Position numbers and translations under genes: made by a program
Shown here: positions 9,411-16,871 of the stretch, piece after piece
Numbering within the stretch: the stretch's first letter is position 1
Layout: each line of letters opens with the position of its first letter
Source: Bizionia paragorgiae
Lineage (GTDB): Bacteria; Bacteroidota; Bacteroidia; Flavobacteriales; Flavobacteriaceae
DNA: 64,000 bases
Assembly: GCF_900107625.1 (NCBI RefSeq)
Contig: NZ_FNQK01000002.1
Location: 124,001 to 188,000 of the forward strand
Direction of reading: 5' to 3'
The notes under the pieces: model-generated
Database searches by the model: none
Told to the model about the DNA's origin: nothing
Seen by the model: only the letters and a program-made list of their open reading frames with translations

Positions 9411-9450
9411 GCACTATATCTTTTGCCAAACGCAAAAGGATGCCGCTACA
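9411..9450. repeat. REP-like hairpin element, copy 2
   Basis: CACTATATC, then stem CTTTTGC (9420-9426) and GCAAAAG (9432-9438) with loop CAAAC, then GATGCCGCTACA. Flanks match the element at 871-930, while the stem differs on both arms and still pairs. Confidence 0.65.
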
Positions 9451-9470
9451 CTCCTTTTTTCAGCTTGTAA

Positions 9471-9758
9471 TTACAATTTATAAGCAATTTTAATGAGGAT
9501 GACTCGAGGTAGAATAAAAGTCTTACTATCAGAAGTTACAAAAGAAGTAGCACTGTTACTATGTTTATAGGGCGTATTAAAAAGATTAGTACCACTAATT
9601 TCAAAACCCACGGACTTTCGCTTAACTGATGAAATTTGGATACCTGCCTGATTGTCCAAACAATCCACATCATCTTTTTGGCAACTAGATAACACCAATG
9701 TAACCCCGAAGAGCAACATTACTAGTTTTAAATACTGTTTACATTTTCTTTTTTTCAT
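9471..9758 (-). pseudogene. chimeric ORF: cassette lipoprotein leader joined to a TonB-receptor-like C-terminal tail
   Basis: The first 30 codons (signal peptide ending LVLSSC, then QKDD) are almost identical in DNA to the leaders at 14099 and 16701. After DVDC the frame changes character. The last ~50 residues (FEISGTNLFNTPYKHSN... TFILPRVILIKIAYKL) resemble the last beta-strands of outer-membrane beta-barrel/TonB-dependent receptors, which end in an aromatic/hydrophobic strand like this. At 95 aa it cannot form a barrel. Most likely a deletion or recombination joined the repeated leader to the end of a lost receptor gene. The promoter-like box and palindrome upstream are intact, so it may still be transcribed. 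Confidence 0.6.
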
Positions 9759-9803
9759 TCCTTTGGTTGGTTTTAAAAATTAGTGATTTTAACTATTAAA
9801 AAC

Positions 9804-9833
9804 CAAGTGTATAATAATAACAATCTCACAATA
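9804..9833 (-). promoter_or_regulatory. promoter-like box of leader cassette A
   Basis: On the minus strand, TTG, 17 bp, then TACACTTG (one mismatch to TAnnTTTG). The TACACTTG box is kept in all three copies (9804-9811, 14148-14155 and 16749-16756); spacing to TTG is 17 or 20 bp. Confidence 0.45.
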
Positions 9834-9880
9834 CCTTTTTGTACCATTCATCGAAAACTACAATTTATTTGCACTTTTCG

Positions 9881-9898
9881 TTACGGTAAAAACCGTAA
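9881..9898. promoter_or_regulatory. palindromic operator candidate, copy 2
   Basis: TTACGG-taaaaa-CCGTAA, 123 bp upstream of the start codon at 9758 and about 50 bp upstream of the promoter-like TTG. Confidence 0.65.
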
Positions 9899-9926
9899 TT
9901 GGAGTGAAAACGCAAATTTTGCACAC

Positions 9927-9959
9927 AAAAAAAAGCCACTACTTGCGTAATGGCTTTTA
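9927..9959 (-). terminator. cassette terminator, copy A
   Basis: GCCACTAC (9935-9942), loop TTGC, GTAATGGC (9947-9954) with one C-A mismatch, followed on the minus strand by a U-run from the A-run 9927-9934. It ends the DUF6705-like pseudogene unit, 18 bp after its stop codon, and is the same sequence that ends pbp1A. Confidence 0.8.
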
Positions 9960-9977
9960 TAGCTATATTACACTTCA

Positions 9978-10612
9978 TTACCTGATTAACATACATCTAC
10001 CAAAAGGCAAGTTAGGCTCTTGTGGTGCAACAAATGGAATTATAGAAGACCCTTTTTTAGCAAAATCTATTTGAATTTTATCGGCAACACCAAATTCACT
10101 GATGTGACGAAGCCCCATATACATTGTTTCTACGAGATAACTTAAATTCGGGTTGGGATCTTCAAAATAAATTCTTACACGTTTTTCTAAAAGACTAGAA
10201 TTGGAACAGCCAGGGAATTCTTTTTTTAAAATAGTATAATTCCCTAATAAACTGTGGTCGTATACACTATCTAAATCGTCTGTGTTATCAAAATTTATTA
10301 GCGTATTAACTTTTTGAACTCCATTTTCAATATATTTATATTCTCCTACTAATAAATCCTCATACCAATCATCATTATACACTTGCTCCTTTTATTCAAA
10401 CTTGATATTAAAGAAGTATTACCATTGGTATAAAGCCAAGTACCCACGAATTTATCTAAGTCGTAATTAATATCTTTTAAATAGGAATCTGTAATTATTT
10501 CTGCATTCTTATCATGGATACTTATTATTGGATTTTGCGCCTTACAAGCAAATGTTATTCCTAATAAGGCAATTAAAATTATATTTCTCATTTTTATTGT
10601 TTTATTATTCAT
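9978..10612 (-). pseudogene. small lipoprotein, DUF6705-like, frameshifted (candidate partner/immunity protein)
   Basis: Two overlapping frames together give one lipoprotein. The first part has a signal and lipobox (MRNIILIALLGITFAC, best start ATG 10591), then KAQNPIIS and KFVGTW. The second part continues from YNDDWYEDLLVGEYKYIENG to the stop at 9978. The joining needs one base near 10405 and also crosses an in-frame TAA at 10392-10394, so the gene is broken twice. The pattern (SCKAQ lipobox, LKDxNxxLxxFxGTW, then YxxLLVGEYKY) resembles the flavobacterial lipoprotein family I recall as DUF6705. It follows the broken cassette body directly, overlapping its stop region, as an immunity gene would follow an effector; that role is inference. 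Confidence 0.6.
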
Positions 10613-11916
10613 CACAAGGTTTTTTATCTATACTACTGTTTGCTGTGTCCCCATTTACTAAAATTAATTCCTCACAACCTACAGGCTCTCCATTATTTTC
10701 TATAGTCTTAAATAATGATATACCTAAATCATATTTAATATTTATATGCTTTAAGATTATTTTCTGGTAATCTTCAGCAGTTCCATTAGGATTAGAAAAA
10801 TCACCAGTTTTTCTTCTATATTCCAGATCCAAAAGAGTCATAAATCTCTTTTTTTTCTTTTTATCAGACCAAATAGAGTTTAAATGTTGCAGTTTAGTTA
10901 AATCTTTTATTTTTATCGCATAAGTGCCTTGATAAGTTACTATTAAACGGACAAATAAAGAACTGTTTAGTAGACTACTTGGATTGCTGTATATTTCTGT
11001 AAATCCTAACAAATCCTTTATGTCTTTATGAGAAAACATAGGTTCGTAGTCACTATCTAAATTTAGATGTGTATTATCCAAATGTAAATGCAATCCACCG
11101 TAAACAGATAGAACTTTTATATAATTACAATAACCTTCTCCTGTATTGCTAGAGCTAACTTTAGCAAGTAATTGGTCTAAATTAGAATTATGTCTAAAAG
11201 TATAACCTTCTTCACTGTCTTCGTCTAAATTATTTTCTGAATCTGCGATTGCTTCTTTAAGAGTTTATAAGGAGCAGGAACAGAGCCGGGTTCTATATCT
11301 AATAATTCTTGTAATTCCTCTGGACAATCATCACCTCTACAAGGTGTTGGTGAAATAGTAAAAGTTCCATTATTGAAAGCACCATCATTATTTGTTTTAC
11401 CAATTGCTCTTGTTCCAGTACTAGAGCCACCAGGAGAACCACTACCACTCAATTGTCCATCTATAGAATCGAAATCGTAACTAGCACCAACAACAAAAGA
11501 AGTAGAACCTCCACACATACCACCAATATCTTCATTATACACACTTTCGTGTTGATGTGAAAAACCACCTTGACAAGCAATTGTTGAGTAATCAAAAGCA
11601 AGACAATTTCCCGGAGTTGGAGCAGCAGCTTTACTAAAAATATCATTGATTAAAATATCATCATCAATAATAAAACTTAAAACCCTATCTGTTAAATCAA
11701 CAAATAATCCATCTTCTATGGTTTATTTTTTTGAACAGTAGTTAAGTATTTAAATAATATACTATTATATGCTCCGTCATCTTTCAATGATAAAACTAGA
11801 TTTTCTAACGTATCGTTTTCAATTTCTTCCACATTTATAATGAAAACAGCTACATCTTCTTCCCAACTATCCTCTTTCTCAAAGGTTTTACAAACTTTAG
11901 AATAAGATGTGTTTAA
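10605..11916 (-). pseudogene. cassette lipoprotein body 3, 5'-truncated and twice frameshifted, with a distinct His-rich C-terminal domain
   Basis: Reading through two frameshifts gives a protein homologous to the N-terminal half of the gene at 12364-14099 (compare ENLVLSLKDDGAYNS with ENLLVSLEPDGTYKT, and INDIFSKAA with ISDIFNKAA), but with a different C-terminus. It lacks leader and lipobox, starting at NTSY just after an A10 tract (11915-11924). One A restored near 11722 and one near 11264 rejoin the frames. The C-terminal domain carries YGGLHLHLDNTHLN followed by EPMFSHKDIKDLL, a pattern (HxH, then PMFSxxDI) recalled from C-terminal domains of Bacteroidota Rhs-like and secreted proteins, perhaps metal-binding. 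The last 163 residues form an open frame (10605-11093) that might be translated alone. No function assigned. Confidence 0.65.
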
Positions 11917-11929
11917 AAAAAAAATGCTT

Positions 11930-12361
11930 TTAGTCTATTTCTTGTGTAAAAACAACATCAATTAAATACAATTGATTATCCAAAGTGTCTTTTTCAATTA
12001 TATAATATTTCTTATTTGATTTTTTTAGAAATATTGAATCTCTCTGAATATTATTAAAACTATTAAGCCATTTAATGTGTTTCACATTAAGTTTCATAGT
12101 ATCATTAGCTAACATCTTTACTCTTATAGGATTATTTCTATTTTCTCTATCTTTAGGTGTAAAAATTATATTTTCAGTATCAAGTTTATACATATACTTT
12201 ATAGGTCCATTTTTCCAACTATAATATTTTTTCATTGAATTATTTGGAAACTTTGAATCAAAGTAAAAATAATAAGTATTTTCATTCCTTATTAATCTAG
12301 TGTCTTTACTCAAACATGATGCAAAAAATACTGCTAGAATTGGCAGGTATATAGTTTTCAT
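11930..12361 (-). CDS. small lipoprotein following cassette body 2 (unrecognised, candidate partner/immunity protein)
   Basis: 143 aa with lipoprotein signal MKTIYLPILAVFFASC (lipobox FASC, Cys16), then a charged, Tyr/Lys/Asn-rich domain with several KxxYYxxE-like stretches and probable beta-strands. No family recognised. It starts 2 nt after the stop of the metallopeptidase-like body, so it is translationally coupled to it. It shows no visible similarity to the small lipoproteins at 14406-15035 or 9978-10612, which occupy the same position in their units. Envelope location plus tight pairing makes an immunity or inhibitor role plausible, but this is inference. The reading frame is intact although its partner is broken. 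Confidence 0.7.
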   Translation of the reverse strand: MKTIYLPILAVFFASCLSKDTRLIRNENTYYFYFDSKFPNNSMKKYYSWKNGPIKYMYKLDTENIIFTPKDRENRNNPIRVKMLANDTMKLNVKHIKWLNSFNNIQRDSIFLKKSNKKYYIIEKDTLDNQLYLIDVVFTQEID

Positions 12362-12363
12362 AT

Positions 12364-14099
12364 TTAATTACAATTAGGTATTTTAGTTGAATATACTTTT
12401 GCAGCTTCAAAACTATTACTATAGTTAATTGCATTCTCTGGAATACTCAAATAATTAGTTTGACCAACAGTGCCATTTAATCCCAAATAAGCAATGCATG
12501 TATAGAATTGCTCAATTGCCATATCTGGATAATCATTATTTAACGAATCTATAAAGGTTTGATCATTTAACAAGGGATGTATTTCTTGTAAAGTTTGTGT
12601 TACTAGGCCAATATAATGATTTGCCATAACTTCATGTTGCCATCCTTTATAAACTCTATACTCTTCATATATCGCTTCAAAATTATTAATATCTGGTAAG
12701 TTTATAGTGTTTCCGTTATTCAAGTTGAAAAGAGCTAAGTATAAATTAGCATGTATAGCTTCATGAATTATAGTTCTTGCAATAAATAACGTAGGAGTCT
12801 GGTTACTGTTTACATAGTCTTGGTCAATTGAAATATTTACTAAATTATCTGTTTCTAGATAATTATATGAACAACCACTTGGGTCAAGAGCATTATTACA
12901 TTGTAAATCTTGTACAACTTGGAATTTTAAATCATAATCACTTTCTTCTCCAATAAAACTTTCTAAAAGATTTTTTATCCTTTTATTTTTAGAAATTTGT
13001 TGGTAGGTGCATTTCACTTTCGCATTATTCACGAACGTAGAATCTATAATAATTTTGTTAGGAAAATCCACTTCTCCTCCATTCATCAAAGTAACTACAG
13101 CTTCAATAGCAAAAGCTTGAGCAGTTTCGGAGCATTCATTCTTATCTATGTAGTAACTAATTTGACCAACAACACCTTTAGGTTGAGATTGCAACCAAGC
13201 AGACATTTCTGCGGTAAAACCATTTGAGAACCTCCTATGCCTAATTGACTTAAACAAAGAACAACTTTTTCCCAAGGTTGAGGAATAGTAGGTGTTGTAA
13301 CACCTCCATTGCTTGATGAACCACCACTGCCACCGTTATTGGTTTGGCTTCCACTTGTTTCCCCGGTGTTTGGAGACGTATTTCCTGTGCTACCACCAGT
13401 TGAGCCACCTCCCCCAGGAAAACCACAACCAAAATAAATTCTATCACTGTTATAAACTGTACAGTCAGCATAATTATTGGATCCATCGTGTTCTGCAGTA
13501 CCAGAACACCATTCTACGAGCACATAACCTGAGCAATCTGCTGCTTTATTAAAAATATCACTAATTATACCCTCATCATTTATAACTGTAGAACTTACTT
13601 TATTAGTTATATCTACATATATGTTATTCGAAATATCTTCTTTTTCGGCCGCAGTTATATTATATGATATTATGCTTGTTTTATAAGTACCATCTGGCTC
13701 TAAAGAAACTAATAAATTTTCTAACATTTCTACCTCTACATCTCTTTGAATATAAAAGGTATAAGAATGATAAGTTTTATCTGCACTTTCTATATAAGTC
13801 GCATAACTTGTATCAATAGTAAACCCAAACTCATTTGAAACTAAGGTTTTATTTTGGGAATTATTAGATTTTTTATTTCTTAAATTAGAGGATAGTTTTG
13901 TTAGCTTTCTTGTAAGTGTGGTATTTTCTGCTAACTTAGATTTGTCAATTTTTGAGATTTTAAAATCCGTTTGGTTACTATTCTTTTTTTGTTCAATTTG
14001 TATTAAATCATCATCTTTTTGGCAACTAGATAAGACCAATGTAACCCCGAAGAGCAACATTACAAGTTTTAAATACTGTTTACATTTTCTTTTTTTCAT
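12364..14099 (-). pseudogene. cassette lipoprotein body 2: putative HExxH metallopeptidase, single frameshift
   Basis: Leader MKKRKCKQYLK...LVLSSC gives a lipoprotein signal (Cys26) nearly identical in DNA to the other two leaders. Then come a variable N-terminal domain (to about residue 215), a Gly/Ser/Asn-rich linker, the block QAFAIEAVVTLMNGGEVDF, and a C-terminal domain with IIHEAIHANL (HExxH near 12763) and QHEVMANHYI about 50 residues later, a likely third ligand region. The upstream frame runs 13146-14099 and the downstream frame 12364-13275. Restoring one A in the run at 13223-13225 gives a smooth join GGSQNGFTAEMSAWL, so a one-base deletion is the likely lesion. Followed at 2 nt by a small lipoprotein gene. 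A secreted or surface peptidase effector is inferred. Confidence 0.75.
13063..13122. repeat. 60-bp identical segment shared with 15658-15717, copy 1
   Basis: Exactly matches 15658-15717 over 60 bp, in otherwise diverged paralogues. It encodes AQAFAIEAVVTLMNGGEVDF at the junction between linker and HExxH domain. Confidence 0.85.
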
Positions 14100-14224
14100 T
14101 CGTTTCGTTGGTTTTAAAAATTAGTGATTTTAACTATTAAAAGCCAAGTGTATAATAATAACAATAATCTCACAATATCTTTTTATACCATTCATCGAAA
14201 ACCTCAACTTATTTGCGCTTTTCA

Positions 14225-14242
14225 TTACGGTAAAAACCGTAA
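14225..14242. promoter_or_regulatory. palindromic operator candidate, copy 3
   Basis: TTACGG-taaaaa-CCGTAA, 126 bp upstream of the start codon at 14099. Confidence 0.65.
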
Positions 14243-14269
14243 CTGGAGTGAAAACTTACTTTTAAATAT

Positions 14270-14302
14270 TAAAAAAAGCCACTACTTGCGTAATGGCTTT
14301 TA
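14270..14302 (-). terminator. cassette terminator, copy B
   Basis: Same hairpin as copies A and C: GCCACTAC (14278-14285), loop TTGC, GTAATGGC (14290-14297), A-run 14271-14277 giving the U-run on the minus strand. It ends the unit of the 209-aa lipoprotein gene. Confidence 0.8.
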
Positions 14303-14405
14303 GTTTTTATTTTTATATGCGTAAACGCGATTAGTTTTTTAGCTGTTTATTGCACCACTAAATATTTAACTTACAACATCTTAATTAATAATTAATTACT
14401 CCTTA

Positions 14406-15035
14406 TTAACTAACGGATATAGCGACGACATCATCAATAACCCAATTTTCCTTTTCTCTTTTAAATAAAATAATACTAGAATTACCATTGAGTTTTTCTT
14501 TAAACCAACTCACATACACCATAGCCTTATTGTGCTCTTTATTAATAATCATTTTACTAAAGTAAAATACACCACCAACATTATTCCCACTAAATTCCTC
14601 ACTTCTTTTAAAGGACTTAATATCTTTTTCCTCAATAATTTTCACCTCAAAATTATGATTAGAAAACACTGTTGTTTCTTCAGGAACATAACTAATTTCG
14701 GTACTCGAATTTTTAATTATATTTTTATAATCTTCTGGAAGATAATTCTTGTAACGTGCGAGGTAAGCACCTGAAGATGTTTGTACAACAAATAATTTTA
14801 ACTTACTTATACTATCAGGCCTTATTAGTACTGCTTTTTTACTAAGACCATCTTTATATTCTTCGAAAGAGGGAGGCGTGTTATACCTTATATCTATTAC
14901 AGATTTCGTTAAAAAGGAATCGAAGGTATCATTAAATACACTTAAGCTATTTTGTTTTTCTTTACATCCAAAAACTAAAGTAAAGAATAATAGAATAAAA
15001 CATTTATAAATCACACGGGTTTGTATATTCATCAT
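14406..15035 (-). CDS. small lipoprotein following cassette body 1 (unrecognised, candidate partner/immunity protein)
   Basis: 209 aa. Signal FILLFFTLVFGC with lipobox VFGC near residue 24, then KEKQNSL and a soluble domain rich in Lys/Ser/Asn. The C-terminal part (MVYVSWFKEKLNGNSSIILFKREKENWVIDDV) looks like the strand-rich end of an NTF2/SnoaL-type or DUF4878-like fold, but the match is weak. The start overlaps the end of the upstream metallopeptidase-like gene by 32 nt, so the pair is translationally coupled. Position and lipoprotein nature match the genes at 11930 and 9978 without sequence similarity, as expected for specific partners of diverged effectors. Role is inferred. Confidence 0.75.
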   Translation of the reverse strand: MMNIQTRVIYKCFILLFFTLVFGCKEKQNSLSVFNDTFDSFLTKSVIDIRYNTPPSFEEYKDGLSKKAVLIRPDSISKLKLFVVQTSSGAYLARYKNYLPEDYKNIIKNSSTEISYVPEETTVFSNHNFEVKIIEEKDIKSFKRSEEFSGNNVGGVFYFSKMIINKEHNKAMVYVSWFKEKLNGNSSIILFKREKENWVIDDVVAISVS

Positions 15036-16539
15036 TATGTACGTTTAAAGATAAGTTGGCTAAATTTTGTAGTTGGGTACTATTAATTAATTGTCTCTGT
15101 AGGCCATAGGCATTGAGACCTGTCCAAGCGAAAAACTCATAACTTGAAACAGGTTGAGAATTGTTATCAAATTGTCTTAAACCATTAGCTACAGGATTAA
15201 TATAATGCGCAGCCATTAGATTGTGCTCCGAGTAAGTAGCTATTTCATTACTCGTATATCCTGCATTTTCATAATAGTTATACATAACAACATACCAATT
15301 ATATATTTCTTGATCTAAAGAATTCGGAGGGGCATTATTTGTTAGAATTATACGATGTAATTCAGCGTGTATTGTTTCGTGTAGAATAGTTGATGCTAGC
15401 TCTATTGCATTCCCATTTACAGCATCATCATCAAATGTTATTAAAATCACATCATTTTCGTTTGGTAAACTAGCACTAGCCTGACCACCTCCACTCAACA
15501 AATTTCCAACAACAAATTTAATTTTGTATTTACTTTTATTACCCGTAAAAGCTTCTGATGTGACCCTAAATAGATTATTTTCATTAGAAATCAATTCATC
15601 TAAAACGCATTCTGCATCAGTTCCAATAAAGGAAGAATCTTTTATTATTTGCTCATCAAAATCCACTTCTCCTCCATTCATCAAAGTAACTACAGCTTCA
15701 ATAGCAAAAGCTTGAGCTCCTTGACAGCTATTAGAGTTATAATCCTGTGCACAATTAACAAATAGATAATCGGGTATTTCTTTAATTGTTTCAGGTTCTT
15801 GCTTGTTAGCCCAAAACGCCTGTTCTGGAGTAAGATCTAAATACATTGCAAGTTGTGCTGCCATAGTAGGTGCAATTACACCAACAGGCAATTCATTGTT
15901 AGGGGTGGTGCTTCCACCACTATGTGACCCTCCAGAAGAAGGATCCGTATTATAACTCTCGTTGTTATCCGAATCATTACCATTAATCCCTCCGCCGTCA
16001 TAATTATAACCCGAGTCACCATTTGAATCATCTCCACCATTATTGTTACTTGGGCACTCGACACCCATAAGTACATAAAAGCAATCTACTTCAACAGTTT
16101 CGTAATCCATACAATTTAACGTATAAGACCAAGCACAACCATTGGGTCCCATCTCAACAACTGCTGTTCTCGATTGGGTGTAATCTTGAAGCTCGCCCAA
16201 ACTTATCTGTTCTTCAGAGATAGATTCTTTCGTTATATTGTAAGGTAGTTCATCGGCGCTTCCATTATTAATATATCTATAAATAAATAAACTATAATAA
16301 TTGTTTGAATTTTTAAACAGGACAAAGTTCTCAAAATCAGAAAGAGGAGAGGTTGGCCTTTCTATTAAAAAGGTATAGACGGTAGTCGAATCTGTAAACA
16401 CTTCAAGTATTCTATCTGTTAGCACCGAAAAAGAACCATCATTGGCATCTACTTTTGAATATGTGTCTAAATCTCGTGATGATTTGAAATGTTTAGATAG
16501 TTTATTTAATGGCTTTTGTAATTCAACTTTGTTTTTCAA
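15004..16539 (-). CDS. cassette lipoprotein body 1: putative HExxH metallopeptidase, cut off from its leader by an in-frame stop
   Basis: 511-codon open frame that continues, in the same frame, from the leader starting at ATG 16701; a TGA at 16603-16605 (codon 33, just after CQKDDDV) separates them. Without the leader the product has no signal peptide, and TTG 16539 is only the first possible restart. Domains: variable N-terminal region, Asn/Gly/Ser/Asp-rich linker (about 175-215), the conserved block AQAFAIEAVVTLMNGGEVDF, then ILHETIHAEL with HExxH at 387-391 and EHNLMAAHYI at 438-447 (His439 or His445 as third zinc ligand). It is a paralogue of the 12364-14099 gene. Peptidase activity is inferred from the motif only. 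Overlaps the following lipoprotein gene by 32 nt. Confidence 0.7.
   Translation of the reverse strand: MKNKVELQKPLNKLSKHFKSSRDLDTYSKVDANDGSFSVLTDRILEVFTDSTTVYTFLIERPTSPLSDFENFVLFKNSNNYYSLFIYRYINNGSADELPYNITKESISEEQISLGELQDYTQSRTAVVEMGPNGCAWSYTLNCMDYETVEVDCFYVLMGVECPSNNNGGDDSNGDSGYNYDGGGINGNDSDNNESYNTDPSSGGSHSGGSTTPNNELPVGVIAPTMAAQLAMYLDLTPEQAFWANKQEPETIKEIPDYLFVNCAQDYNSNSCQGAQAFAIEAVVTLMNGGEVDFDEQIIKDSSFIGTDAECVLDELISNENNLFRVTSEAFTGNKSKYKIKFVVGNLLSGGGQASASLPNENDVILITFDDDAVNGNAIELASTILHETIHAELHRIILTNNAPPNSLDQEIYNWYVVMYNYYENAGYTSNEIATYSEHNLMAAHYINPVANGLRQFDNNSQPVSSYEFFAWTGLNAYGLQRQLINSTQLQNLANLSLNVHNDEYTNPCDL
15658..15717. repeat. 60-bp identical segment shared with 13063-13122, copy 2
   Basis: Identical over 60 bp to 13063-13122. 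A sharp island of identity suggests gene conversion or a recombination point at the domain junction. Confidence 0.85.
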
Positions 16540-16602
16540 TTCTGTAAAAGAAATTTGTTTTACCTGAAATCCTTTTGGACTTATTTTTTGATAAGAAGCT
16601 GT

Positions 16603-16701
16603 TCAAACATCATCATCTTTTTGGCAACTAGATAACACCAATGTAACCCCGAAGAGCAACATTACTAGTTTTAAATACTGTTTACATTTTCTTTTTTTCA
16701 T
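16603..16701 (-). pseudogene. orphaned lipoprotein leader of cassette body 1
   Basis: ATG 16701 opens a 32-codon peptide with lipoprotein signal (LVLSSC, Cys26) ending CQKDDDV then TGA. The frame then continues without further stops for 533 codons to 15004, so a single nonsense change explains the break. The leader DNA is nearly identical to copies A and B. Confidence 0.7.
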
Positions 16702-16826
16702 TCGTTTGGTTGCTTTTAAAAATTAGTGATTTTAACTATTAAAAAGCAAGTGTATAATAATAACAATAATCTCACAATATCTTTTTATACCATTCATCGA
16801 AAACTACAACTTATTTGCACTTTTCG

Positions 16827-16844
16827 TTACGGTAAAAACCGTAA
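16827..16844. promoter_or_regulatory. palindromic operator candidate, copy 4
   Basis: TTACGG-taaaaa-CCGTAA, 126 bp upstream of the start codon at 16701. Confidence 0.65.
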
Positions 16845-16871
16845 TTGGAGTGAAAACGCAAATTTTGTACA

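Larger units (their letters stand above)
9667..9959 (-). repeat. leader cassette repeat, copy A
   Basis: Near-identical to 14007-14302 and 16606-16904. In transcript order it holds the end terminator of the preceding gene, the TTACGG-N6-CCGTAA palindrome, a promoter-like TTG-N17-TACACTTG, an untranslated stretch and the first ~30 codons of a lipoprotein. Identity stops right after the CQKDD codons, where the three bodies diverge. Confidence 0.85.
14007..14302 (-). repeat. leader cassette repeat, copy B
   Basis: Same unit as copies A and C with slightly more divergence (for example aaaacttacttttaaatatt in place of the cgcaaattttg stretch). It feeds the body at 12364-14099. Identity ends after the QKDDD codons. 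Confidence 0.85.

Noticed and set aside
13146-13275. Programmed ribosomal frameshift in cassette body 2
   Set aside because: No classic slippery heptamer at the join, and the restored A gives a smooth protein; similar one-A losses in body 3 favour mutation.
16603-16605. TGA in the cassette 1 leader as a recoded (Sec or Trp) codon
   Set aside because: No SECIS-like structure was apparent and other genes in the window use TGA as a normal stop; a nonsense mutation is simpler.
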